Source: Amycolatopsis roodepoortensis (GTDB taxonomy: Bacteria; Actinomycetota; Actinomycetes; Mycobacteriales; Pseudonocardiaceae). Taken from it: 64,000 nt of DNA. Below are positions 49,458-57,042 of the stretch, in pieces (positions within the stretch are counted from its first letter, which is position 1; each line of letters begins with the position of its first letter). The notes beneath the pieces are model-generated. The model saw nothing but the letters and a program-made list of their open reading frames with translations, ran no database searches and was not told where the DNA came from. The stretch covers positions 1,054,001 through 1,118,000 of the forward strand of contig NZ_JADBEJ010000001.1 of NCBI RefSeq assembly GCF_014873915.1. Direction: 5' to 3'. A program made the position numbers and the translations under genes.

Positions 49458-50219
49458 ATGGTCGGTAATCGGTCGGTGACTCCAGCAACGATGCCTCATC
49501 GCGCCACTTTGCGCAGATCGGTGACGTTGTTCCGGGCTTTTCTCACCGAACAGACGGATCCGGACGGTTTCTACTCGGTGCTCGCGGACGACTCGGTCCG
49601 CCAATTGGCGCAGCACACTCCGTTGAACGGACGGACCATCGTCGACGTCGGTGGCGGTCCGGGCTATTTCTCCGACGCGTTCCGCGCCGCCGGCGCCACG
49701 TATCTGGGCATAGATCCCGACGTCGGAGAGCTGACGGCGCGCGGAGAGGCCGGGGAGAACATGGTCCGCGGGAGCGGGACGAAGCTGCCGGTGCGCACCG
49801 CGTCGGTGGACGTCTGCTATTCGTCGAACGTCCTCGAACACGTTTCCGAACCCGAGGTCATGCTGGCCGAGATGTGCCGGGTGACGAAACCCGGCGGCAC
49901 GATTTTCGCCTCGTTCACACCCTGGTATTCGCCGTGGGGCGGCCACGAGACGGCGCCGTGGCATTTCCTCGGCGGCCACTACGCCCGGCGGCGTTATCTC
50001 GAAAAGAACGGCAAGGAGCCGAAGAACAAATTCGGGGAGAGCCTTTTCGCCTTTTCGGCCGGCGCGGCCATCCGGTGGGGGAAGGCCGCGCCGTACGCCG
50101 ATCTGCAGGAGGTCTACCCGCGCTACCACCCCTCCTGGGCCCAGTGGATCGCGTATGTCCCCGGTGTCCGGGAAGTCGCGTCGTGGAACCTCGTGATGGT
50201 GTTGCGCAAGCGTCAGTGA
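49458..50219 (+). CDS. Class I SAM-dependent methyltransferase (Rv0224c-like)
   Basis: A 253-residue methyltransferase. SAM motifs: TIVDVGGGPGYFSDAFRAAGATYLGIDPD, LPVRTASVDVCYSSNVLEHVSEPEVMLAEMCRVTKPGG. It then has FTPWYSPWGGHETAPWHFLGGHYARRRY, a long insert typical of the actinobacterial group found next to aftD-region glycosyltransferases. It probably methylates a sugar or lipid head group of the envelope. It is divergent from the GT4 gene and converges with DUF3068 (7-bp overlap). Confidence 0.85.
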   Translation: MVGNRSVTPATMPHRATLRRSVTLFRAFLTEQTDPDGFYSVLADDSVRQLAQHTPLNGRTIVDVGGGPGYFSDAFRAAGATYLGIDPDVGELTARGEAGENMVRGSGTKLPVRTASVDVCYSSNVLEHVSEPEVMLAEMCRVTKPGGTIFASFTPWYSPWGGHETAPWHFLGGHYARRRYLEKNGKEPKNKFGESLFAFSAGAAIRWGKAAPYADLQEVYPRYHPSWAQWIAYVPGVREVASWNLVMVLRKRQ

Positions 50220-51247
50220 CGGGAGGGGGCGGGGCGCCGCTTCACCAGCAGGAAGACGCCGAGCGCGAGGAAGGCGACGCCGCCGACCCCGAGCACGATC
50301 GGCCCGGTGCTGCCGATGAAGTCCAGCTTGCCCTTGTTCTCGTCCACCTGCTTGACCATCGCTTCGACGGTCGCGTCGGTGAAGGCGAGCTTGCCGTCGA
50401 AGACCACCGTGGGCGTGGGATTCGCGGCCGACCGCAGTTCCTGGTGCGACTGCTGCTCCTGCTTGACCTGGATGCCCGTCACCGGCTCGATCCAGCTCGT
50501 GATGGTGCCCTGGTAGAACTGGCCTGCCTCGACGGAGTCACCGGTGGCGCCGATGAGCGAGCCCGGCACCTTCTTCGTCGAGATCTTCGTGGCGGGGATC
50601 TCCTGGACGAACTTGTAGACCTCGACGCCCTTGATCTCCTCGACACCCTTGAACCGGGCCTGGACGGCGCGGCCGGTGTTGTCGTCGTAGACCTGGTAAT
50701 CCTTCTGTTCGGTGCCGAAGGGGAACTTGAAGTTCAGGCCCGGCTGCGGCTTGTACTCCTGGACCTCCTCGGGCTTCTCGCCCTCTTTTTCGGGCTGCTC
50801 CTTGAGTTTGGTGACGAAGCTGCTGTTGGCCGAGCACTTCGCCTCCTGGTCGCCGCCCGGCGGGACGTAGCCTTCCGCGGTGCGGCGGTCGAAGCAGACC
50901 TGGCGTTTGCTCGCGCTGACCACGGTCTGGTCGCTGGTGTCGACGACTGAGACGGCCATCAGCCATACGGCGACGTCCGTGCCCTCCCGCATCTCCGGTG
51001 GCGCGAAGTTCGCCACCACGCGGGCGGTCGCCTTCAGCTTGGCGTCGTCGCGGATCTCCGTGACGGTCTTGCCGTCCACGGTCTTCACCGCGAGCACCTT
51101 GGACGCGGTGCCTTCGAGGACCGACGTCGATTCCTGGTTCAGCGGCACCTTGGCGAGTTCGGGTTTGACGTAGGTCGGCAGCAGCACCGCGCCGGCGATG
51201 GCGAACACCCCTAGTGCCAAGAAGATCAGGCTCAACGCTCGACGCAA
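50213..51247 (-). CDS. DUF3068 (PorA-family-like) membrane-anchored protein
   Basis: A 344-residue protein with one helix at each end (about 5-25 and 312-335) and a large external domain between, the layout of DUF3068 proteins (mycobacterial Rv0227c). Typical parts are LPTYVKPELAKVPLNQESTSVLEG at the N-terminus and YQGTITSWIEPVTGIQVKQEQQS before the second helix; two cysteines (CFDRRT, KCSANS) may form a disulfide. Function is unknown. The start is TTG, supported by AGGAGG 6 bp before it. A perfect ATTACC-N4-GGTAAT palindrome lies 20 bp upstream. Confidence 0.85.
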   Translation of the reverse strand: MRRALSLIFLALGVFAIAGAVLLPTYVKPELAKVPLNQESTSVLEGTASKVLAVKTVDGKTVTEIRDDAKLKATARVVANFAPPEMREGTDVAVWLMAVSVVDTSDQTVVSASKRQVCFDRRTAEGYVPPGGDQEAKCSANSSFVTKLKEQPEKEGEKPEEVQEYKPQPGLNFKFPFGTEQKDYQVYDDNTGRAVQARFKGVEEIKGVEVYKFVQEIPATKISTKKVPGSLIGATGDSVEAGQFYQGTITSWIEPVTGIQVKQEQQSHQELRSAANPTPTVVFDGKLAFTDATVEAMVKQVDENKGKLDFIGSTGPIVLGVGGVAFLALGVFLLVKRRPAPSRH

Positions 51248-51267
51248 CGGTCCTCCTGGTGAGACAC

Positions 51268-51283
51268 ATTACCCATCGGTAAT
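51268..51283. promoter_or_regulatory. Envelope-region motif, best copy (ATTACC-CATC-GGTAAT)
   Basis: A perfect 6-bp-arm inverted repeat upstream of the DUF3068 gene. It is the best-formed member of the motif set found at starts of envelope genes between 39.0 and 51.3 kb. Confidence 0.6.
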
Positions 51284-51471
51284 CAGTCGCCAGATACTGG
51301 CCCGCCCGCCGGTCAGCGTCAAAGGTGTGACCGAGGGTCACAGGCACGCCGTGCGACCGGAAGGCGGTACGTGCGCCGCCATTCGGCCCAGGCAGCCAAA
51401 CATGTTTGTTCCCGGGAACAACGTGAGCGGGACCACCATCGGACGACTTCCGGTGCGTGGAAAGGAACTCT

Positions 51472-51855
51472 GTGCCGCAGGACCCGAACGATCCCCGCGC
51501 GCTGGACATCGGCGCCTACTCGGATTCGATCACCGACGTCGAGCTCCGCGACGCCGTCGCCGACGTCGCGGCGCTGCTTTCGTTGCACGGCAACGTGATC
51601 CGTGATCTCGACGCCAGGAGATCACGGTGGCGGCCCGGGCGGCGGTCCCCGCATCCCGACATCGTCCTGTCCGCGGCAGGCCGACGTCCACAGTGGACGA
51701 GGTCGGCGAATCCCGAGGTGACCCTGCCGGTCGCCACGACCGCGCGCGGCCGCACCCTCGCGGTGCGGCTCACCGCGCGGCCCGGGCTCGGGCACACGCT
51801 GCTGGACCTCGCGAGAATCATCGACGCCGACATGGCGCCGGACAGAAGAGCCTAA
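51472..51855 (+). CDS. Hypothetical protein
   Basis: A 127-residue soluble protein I do not recognise. It starts with GTG after AAAGGAA. The first half is acidic and helical (ITDVELRDAVADVAALLSLHGNVIRDLDARR); a basic Arg/Pro stretch follows (RRSRWRPGRRSPHP), then a strand-helix end (LAVRLTARPGLGHTLLDLARIIDADM). No signal peptide or membrane segment. It overlaps the convergent PucR regulator gene by 4 bp. Confidence 0.6.
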   Translation: MPQDPNDPRALDIGAYSDSITDVELRDAVADVAALLSLHGNVIRDLDARRSRWRPGRRSPHPDIVLSAAGRRPQWTRSANPEVTLPVATTARGRTLAVRLTARPGLGHTLLDLARIIDADMAPDRRA

Positions 51856-53024
51856 GCGTCCGCCAGCCGGACCGCCTCCAGCGCGACATAGAGCTCGCCG
51901 ACGTCGACCGGGTCGGACAGGTCGCGTCTGGTCAGTTCCTGCACGCGGCGCAGCCGGTATCGGACCGTGTTCGGATGGACGATCAGCCGGTCCGCGGCCT
52001 CCTTGGCCGAGCCGTGCCCGGCGAACCACGCGACCAGCGTGTCGAGCAGGACCTGCCGCTCCGCCTTGGGCAGCACCAGAACCCCGGTGAGCACCGAGCG
52101 CAGGACGTCCCGCGACATCTCCGGCGCGCTCGCGACCAGCGTGGTGACCGGGGAGTCGCCGAAGACGGCGACACCGGCGGCGCCGGTGGTCAGCGAGCGG
52201 CGGGCGATCCGGGCCCGGTGGACCGCGTCCGGCACCTCGAGGAATCCGTTGAACGGCCTGCTCATCCCCACCGCCAGCGGCAGGGTGCCCAGTACGTCGC
52301 GCAGCCGCCGGACGTCCTCGACGCGGTCGATCACGACCAGGCCGACCTCGGCGCCGGGCCGCCAGGCCGACTTCCAGCGCCGTGCTCGCAGCAAGGCCTC
52401 GACACCGGGCCGTTCGTCCGGGTCGACGGACTCGGTCACGACGGCGACGAACGTGCCCGCCGCCGGGAGGTCGAGTTCCTTCGCGGCGTTCTCGAGATCG
52501 GTCTGGGTGGCGAAGCGGCCGTGCAGCAGGCCGTCCAGCAGGGCGAGCTTCTCCTGGGAGAGTTCGGCGGCGACCTCGCTGTACGCGGTGGTCAGCGCGT
52601 CGGAGTAGAGGTCGATGGTCTTCCACACGTTGGAGTTGATCTCCACCGTGCGGGCGGGGTTGATGAAGCCGGGGCCCGCCAGTTCCAGCAGGCGCTCGTA
52701 GACGAAGATCCCGCCGATCCGGAACGCGCGGAGCACGGACGGCAGCGGGATACCCTGCCTGGCCTGCGCCAGCCCGGTCTTGCGGGCCGCGTCGAGCGGA
52801 AGCCCGCGCCCCTCGACGAGCGCGGTCAGCGCCCGTTCGAGATTGGCCCGGCAGACCTTGCGCAGCTCGTCCGGCGCGGTGCTGTCGACCTGGTGATAGA
52901 ACTCGTCCTCGTCGCTGAGGAGCTGGGCGAGGCGGTCACTGAACTCGGGCAGCCGGGTGAGCATCGCCTGCATGAGCACACGCTGCTCCCGGGGTGCGGG
53001 AGTAGCGAGAGCTTCGGTGCCCAT
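51852..53024 (-). CDS. PucR-family (CdaR-type) transcriptional regulator
   Basis: A 390-residue regulator. The C-terminal helix-turn-helix is clear: LLDTLVAWFAGHGSAKEAADRLIVHPNTVRYRLRRVQELT. The middle carries a GGDEF-like/CdaR sensor fold, and the N-terminal 160 residues resemble the RsbRD-N-like helical region of actinobacterial PucR proteins (LPEFSDRLAQLLSDEDEFYHQ, RRQ-type turns). Such regulators commonly respond to small metabolites. No obvious target lies next to it; it starts far from the MarR gene and ends against a hypothetical gene. Confidence 0.88.
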   Translation of the reverse strand: MGTEALATPAPREQRVLMQAMLTRLPEFSDRLAQLLSDEDEFYHQVDSTAPDELRKVCRANLERALTALVEGRGLPLDAARKTGLAQARQGIPLPSVLRAFRIGGIFVYERLLELAGPGFINPARTVEINSNVWKTIDLYSDALTTAYSEVAAELSQEKLALLDGLLHGRFATQTDLENAAKELDLPAAGTFVAVVTESVDPDERPGVEALLRARRWKSAWRPGAEVGLVVIDRVEDVRRLRDVLGTLPLAVGMSRPFNGFLEVPDAVHRARIARRSLTTGAAGVAVFGDSPVTTLVASAPEMSRDVLRSVLTGVLVLPKAERQVLLDTLVAWFAGHGSAKEAADRLIVHPNTVRYRLRRVQELTRRDLSDPVDVGELYVALEAVRLADA

Positions 53025-53084
53025 TCGTCAACTCTAACCCGCATACGTGGCCGCTTTTTATCACGATGCGACGAAAGGGCGGTT

Positions 53085-53522
53085 TCACGAGCTGAGCGCG
53101 GTTGACAACCTGCGCAGGGTGTCGCGGGCTTGCCGCAGCTCAGCGGGGGTGACACCGCTGTCGGCGAGCAGGTCGCGCCGCCGGGATCCGCTCGCGTCCC
53201 ACAGCCGCTCCAGCAGCCGCGTGCCCTCCGGCGTGATGGCGTACAGGGGCGACCGGCGATGTGCCGGATTCGGTTCCGCGCGGAGCTGGCCGGCCGCGGT
53301 GAGGTCGTCAGCGACGCGTTGCACGGCTTGGCGGACCTGGCCGAGCCGTCGCGCGATGGCGGGTACGGCGAGCGGTTCTTCGGACACCGTGCTGAGCACG
53401 TGCCAGCGGGCGACCGTCGTGCCCTGTCCGGCGGCCTCCCGCTCGCTGATCCGGCGGCTCAGTCCCGCCAGTTCGTAGACGTCGGCGATCAGCAGCCGGT
53501 AGTCGCGGACGAGATCGGTCAT
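53085..53522 (-). CDS. MarR-family transcriptional regulator
   Basis: A 145-residue winged-helix regulator: LSTVSEEPLAVPAIARRLGQVRQAVQRVADDLTAAGQLRAEPNPAHRRSPLYAITPEGTRLLERL, with the wing at NPAHRRSP. The start MTDLVRDYRL gives the usual length and lies beside a perfect palindrome at 53523-53544. It is divergent from the gene at 53560 and probably represses both. Confidence 0.88.
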   Translation of the reverse strand: MTDLVRDYRLLIADVYELAGLSRRISEREAAGQGTTVARWHVLSTVSEEPLAVPAIARRLGQVRQAVQRVADDLTAAGQLRAEPNPAHRRSPLYAITPEGTRLLERLWDASGSRRRDLLADSGVTPAELRQARDTLRRLSTALSS

Positions 53523-53544
53523 ATTTGACAGCATACTGTCAAAT
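53523..53544. promoter_or_regulatory. Perfect palindrome, probable MarR operator
   Basis: ATTTGACAG (53523-53531) and CTGTCAAAT (53536-53544) flank CATA, immediately upstream of the marR start and 16 bp before the divergent gene. It contains TTGACA, a good -35 hexamer, on both strands. Confidence 0.75.
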
Positions 53545-53559
53545 AGCCATCCTGGCCCG

Positions 53560-54081
53560 ATGGACGTCATGGAACGGATCGCCGCCGTCTTCACCGCCCC
53601 GGGGCCGCGTCCCGAACTCGCCGGACGGCTGGCCGTGTTCGAGCCGCTGATCGGCAGCTGGGACCTCGTGGTGCACAACTACGCCGAGGACGGCACCGTC
53701 CGGACCGTCGACGGGGAATGGCATTTCGGCTGGGCGCTCGACGGCCGCGCGCTGGCCGACGTGTGGATCAGTCCCGCCAGGGCGAGCCGGGGTGACGGGG
53801 TGGACGGGGAGTGGGGGATGAGCCTGCGCTTTTACGACGAGAAGATCGACGCGTTCCGGTCGACCTGGCTCGGCCCCGGGAACGGCTGGGTGATCCCGTT
53901 CCTCGGCAAGCCGACGGAGGACGGCTTCGAGATCGAAGCCGACACCGACGGCGTCCGGCGCCGGTGGATCTTCTCCGAGCTGACCGCCACGAGTTTCTCC
54001 TGGCGGGCGGAGGAAACGCTGCCGGACGAGGACCCCTTCGTCCGGCAGCGTTTCGAGGCCACTCGCGCGATCAGTGGTTGA
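53560..54081 (+). CDS. DUF1579-like conserved protein
   Basis: A 173-residue soluble protein with a calycin-like beta pattern: FEPLIGSWDLVVHNYAEDGTVRTVDGEWHFGWALDGRALADVW near the N-terminus and SLRFYDEKIDAFRSTWLGPGNGWVIPFLGKP in the middle. This matches the general shape of DUF1579/nitrobindin-like proteins, which may bind small ligands. Function is unknown. Two ATGs (53560 and 53569) are possible; neither has a ribosome site. Its likely repressor is the divergent MarR protein, so a role in stress or drug response is possible. Confidence 0.7.
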   Translation: MDVMERIAAVFTAPGPRPELAGRLAVFEPLIGSWDLVVHNYAEDGTVRTVDGEWHFGWALDGRALADVWISPARASRGDGVDGEWGMSLRFYDEKIDAFRSTWLGPGNGWVIPFLGKPTEDGFEIEADTDGVRRRWIFSELTATSFSWRAEETLPDEDPFVRQRFEATRAISG

Positions 54082-54850
54082 TCTTGAACCACGGCTGCGA
54101 CCAGCCGAGATAGGTGTAGCCCCACGCGTTCTTGATCTCCGCGATCGTGGTCTCGGTGAAGCTGCCGGGGCCGTGGATGTCGTTCGACAGGAACTTGCCA
54201 CCGCCGATGGAGAACATCGCGTGCCCGGTGCCGCCGTTGCTGAAGAAGGCGAGCCCGCCCGCGGGGACCTGGGTGTCACCGGGGTGCTTGAACGAACCGG
54301 GGATCTGGGTCCAGTGGACGTAGGCCGTCTCCGAGCCGCTCGCGTTCCAGCCGTAGGCCCAGGCGTTGATCCGGTCGCACCAGCGGTAGTAGTCGGGGTC
54401 GTTGTGGGTGTGCACGTGTGCCTTCGCCCACGCGATGGCTTCGGCGCAGGTCCGCGGGTTTCCGGTGCCGGCGGTGGAACAGGAGAGGGTGCTGCCGGCG
54501 CAGTCCGGGGCGACCCGGCCGTCCGAACCGGTGTAGACGTAGGCGTCGCTGATGTAGCCGCCCTTCGACGGCACGTAGTCCCAGATGTCGGTCGTGCCGT
54601 ACTTCCCGGTCACGGTCGAGCCGTTCGTCTGGCAGTCGATCGTGACGGCGGTGCCGCTCGCGACGGTGCCGACCGAACTCGCGCTGGTGCTCGGGCTCGA
54701 CCGCACGGTCACCGCCGCCCCGGAGTCGGTGTTCACCGTGCCCGTCGCCGCGAGCGCCTCACCCGCACCGCCGAGCATGATCGCCCCGGCGAGGGCGATC
54801 GTGCCCACCGCGCCCGTCATGCCTCTGGCGATCCTCGATCGGATCTTCAT
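54071..54850 (-). CDS. Secreted SH3-CHAP/NlpC-like cell-wall hydrolase-type protein
   Basis: A 259-residue secreted protein. A Sec signal (about 1-35, TIALAGAIMLGGAGEALA) is followed by a bacterial SH3 domain (VNTDSGAAVTVRSSPSTSASSVGTVASGTAVTIDCQTNGSTV ... DIWDYVPSKGGYISDAYVYTGSDG). The C-terminal 130 residues contain CAEAIAWAKAHV, YRWCDRINAWAYG, PAGGLAFFSNGGTGHAMFSIGGGKFLSND; WCDR with GHAMF could give the Cys-His pair of a CHAP/NlpC-type peptidase, though I cannot fix the family. It probably acts on peptidoglycan. The start has GGAGG upstream. It lies 95 bp after the sigma-factor gene on the same strand. Confidence 0.8.
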   Translation of the reverse strand: MKIRSRIARGMTGAVGTIALAGAIMLGGAGEALAATGTVNTDSGAAVTVRSSPSTSASSVGTVASGTAVTIDCQTNGSTVTGKYGTTDIWDYVPSKGGYISDAYVYTGSDGRVAPDCAGSTLSCSTAGTGNPRTCAEAIAWAKAHVHTHNDPDYYRWCDRINAWAYGWNASGSETAYVHWTQIPGSFKHPGDTQVPAGGLAFFSNGGTGHAMFSIGGGKFLSNDIHGPGSFTETTIAEIKNAWGYTYLGWSQPWFKINH

Positions 54851-54945
54851 CTCTGTCCTCCAGTGGTTTCCCCGAATAGGGGGACAGGATGGTCGATCGC
54901 CGTACAAGGTACGTACAAGAAGTCGATCGTCCGAAGTGGACGGTT

Positions 54946-55635
54946 CTATACCGGGACGAGCTCCGGTTCGGGGGCTGGTCCGATGATCGGGACAGCGGTC
55001 GCGTTCCGGACGTTCCGCTCGGTGAGCAGGACACGAAGCCGCGCGAGCGCACGGAACTGGGCCGCGCGGACCGCCCCCGCGCTCGGCAGGCCGAGCCGTT
55101 CGGCGGTCTCCTCGGCCGAAAGCCCGAACACGAACCGGAGCGCGAGCACCTGCCGGTGCGGCATCGGCACTTTCGCCAGCAGGACACCGGCCTGCAGCCG
55201 GTGTTCCAGGCGTTCGATCTCGTCCGGGTCGCGGCGGGCCCAGAACGGCAGCCCGTCCCCGATCTCCGGGACGGAGGCGACCGGTTCGCGGGAGCGGCGG
55301 CGGTGCAGATCGGCCACCTTGTGCCCGGCGATCCCGAAGACGAACGCGAGGAACCGGTCCGGGCGGTACCGGTAGCGGGGCAAGGCGATCAGGACCGCCT
55401 GCAACACCTCCTGCGCGCAGTCCTGTGCGTCGCAAGCGCCCGTTCCGCCGCTTCCGAGCCTGCTCGCGCAGTAGCGGAACACGTGCGGGCAAAGGAAACG
55501 GCTCAACTCGCGGATCGCGTCCGGATCACCGGCCACGGCCGCCCGGACCACCCGGCTGTCCGGGTTGGGCAGTCGTCCCGCCGTTGCCGCGGCACGGGAA
55601 TCCGCGGGGACCGTCGATGGCGCTACCTCGTCCAC
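54946..55635 (-). CDS. Group IV (ShbA-like) RNA polymerase sigma factor
   Basis: A 229-residue sigma-70 family protein. Region 2: LCPHVFRYCASRLG, CDAQDCAQEVLQAVLIALPRY and RFLAFVFGIAGHKVADLHRRR. Region 4: MPHRQVLALRFVFGLSAEETAERLGLPSAGAVRAAQFRALARLR. The FLAFV-GIA-HKVAD segment is characteristic of ShbA, which in Streptomyces drives the principal sigma gene hrdB. Here it is far from the usual shbA neighbours, so this may be a paralogue. The start is GTG with AGGAG upstream. It precedes the secreted SH3 protein gene. Confidence 0.85.
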   Translation of the reverse strand: MDEVAPSTVPADSRAAATAGRLPNPDSRVVRAAVAGDPDAIRELSRFLCPHVFRYCASRLGSGGTGACDAQDCAQEVLQAVLIALPRYRYRPDRFLAFVFGIAGHKVADLHRRRSREPVASVPEIGDGLPFWARRDPDEIERLEHRLQAGVLLAKVPMPHRQVLALRFVFGLSAEETAERLGLPSAGAVRAAQFRALARLRVLLTERNVRNATAVPIIGPAPEPELVPV

Positions 55636-55771
55636 GTCTGCACTCCTGGTTCAGGGGAACTGCCGCCAAGGTGCGCCCGTCATCGGGGGCCGGGACTTCG
55701 TGCGCGGTTGTCCAGCTTGCCGTTCCCCGCGAGGGATGTCCACACGACGGGCCGGAAGTCATCCGAACCGC

Positions 55772-56275
55772 TCAATGTCTACTGTGGACACCGGCGGGCG
55801 CGACCTTGAAACAGGACAGCACCGGGGGATAGGCGGTGGTGTCGGTGCTGAGGAGATCCGAGGTCCAGACCAGGCAGTGCGCGAGAACCCGGATCCGCTG
55901 GTCGAGATCGGCGTTCTCGCAGGCCTCGCCGATCTGGTCGGCGCAGGTGTCCCGGTCGTCGCGGACGCTAGCGGCGATCGCGCGGACGATCGCGGCCACG
56001 CCCGGGTCGAGCCGGTCCGGCCGCACCGTCATACCCGCGTGATCGCGCAGGCGTAGGGTGAACGGTTCACCGATCCGCAGCGACCGGCGTCGGTCCTTGG
56101 CCGCCAAGGAGAACGTGTCGACCAGCCGTCCGACGACGTCGCCGAACGCCGGCGCGCGCCGGGTGGAGGAAGCGATGGAGACCAGTGCGGTGGCGAGCTG
56201 GTCGGCTTCACCCGATCTGGTGAGCGAAAGGAGATCACGGGCGACGGTGTGCGCGCGTTTGGCAGTGGGTGTCAT
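55772..56275 (-). CDS. Hypothetical protein
   Basis: A 167-residue soluble, mostly helical protein I do not recognise. Visible segments: RDLLSLTRSGEADQLATALVSIASST, DVVGRLVDTFSLAAKDRRRSLRIGEPFTLRL and a C-terminal DLDQRIRVLAHCLVWTSDLLS. No signal peptide or catalytic motif is apparent. It is upstream of the sigma-factor gene on the same strand with a 136-bp gap. Confidence 0.6.
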   Translation of the reverse strand: MTPTAKRAHTVARDLLSLTRSGEADQLATALVSIASSTRRAPAFGDVVGRLVDTFSLAAKDRRRSLRIGEPFTLRLRDHAGMTVRPDRLDPGVAAIVRAIAASVRDDRDTCADQIGEACENADLDQRIRVLAHCLVWTSDLLSTDTTAYPPVLSCFKVAPAGVHSRH

Positions 56276-56373
56276 GTCGGGCCCCTCGTTCGTCGTGCCG
56301 ACTCCCGATACCCGTCGTAACGAGCGTTAAACCCGGATTGACGCGGGCAGCGGTCCGGATTGCGCCGTTCGGC

Positions 56374-56994
56374 TCACGTCGATGGACACTTTCCGACGCG
56401 CAAGTAGCCACTCACGGCGGCGACCACCGGATCCGCGCGGGACGGCTCGAGGTTCCGCACCCATGCCCGGAGCGCGTCGATGAACCCGGCGAGGTCTTGA
56501 TCCACGCTCTGGAGGAGGCCGGGGATGTCCTGACGCCGGACCTCCAGCCGCCGTCCTTCGGGGGATCCCCAGTCCTCGTCGTCCGCGTCCGGCCAGAACC
56601 GGATGATCTCGCCGTCGAACTCGAACACCGACCCCGGCCCATGCCCGAGGTCGGGTGCCTCCCCGTCCGGCAGCCCGTACCAGTCCGGCCAGTCGGTCAG
56701 GTCGGCGCAGCAACCTGGAGTCACGGCGATGCCGTCGGCCTCGAGCTGAAGGCCGCCGGGGAGGAAGGTGCGCTCGAGCCGCACCAGCTCGTCGAACGCG
56801 GTCACGAGGTCGGGCCGGGCGAGCTCGCCGCTCGTGCTGTGCCCGAGCAGGGAGAGCACGACCGCGCCCACGTCGTCGGAGGGCACTTCGCGGTGCAGGG
56901 GGATCCACTCGCCGTCGTAGCCGCGAAACGGCCACAGGTCGAACGACGAATAGTCGTGTGGCAAGGATTCCACCACCGGAAAGAGCTTGGGCAT
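56374..56994 (-). CDS. Hypothetical protein
   Basis: A 206-residue acidic soluble protein. It is rich in Asp, Trp and Pro (for example DLTDWPDWYGLPDGEAPDLGHGPGSVFEFDG and IIRFWPDADDEDW), a pattern reminiscent of SMI1/KNR4-like or immunity-type proteins, but I cannot assign a family. No partner toxin gene is adjacent. The C-terminus carries one helical segment (SVDQDLAGFIDALRAWVRNLEPS). Confidence 0.6.
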   Translation of the reverse strand: MPKLFPVVESLPHDYSSFDLWPFRGYDGEWIPLHREVPSDDVGAVVLSLLGHSTSGELARPDLVTAFDELVRLERTFLPGGLQLEADGIAVTPGCCADLTDWPDWYGLPDGEAPDLGHGPGSVFEFDGEIIRFWPDADDEDWGSPEGRRLEVRRQDIPGLLQSVDQDLAGFIDALRAWVRNLEPSRADPVVAAVSGYLRVGKCPST

Positions 56995-57042
56995 GCGCTG
57001 ACGATAGGGGCCGTGGCCCTGTCGGAGCCACGGCCTTTCTGC

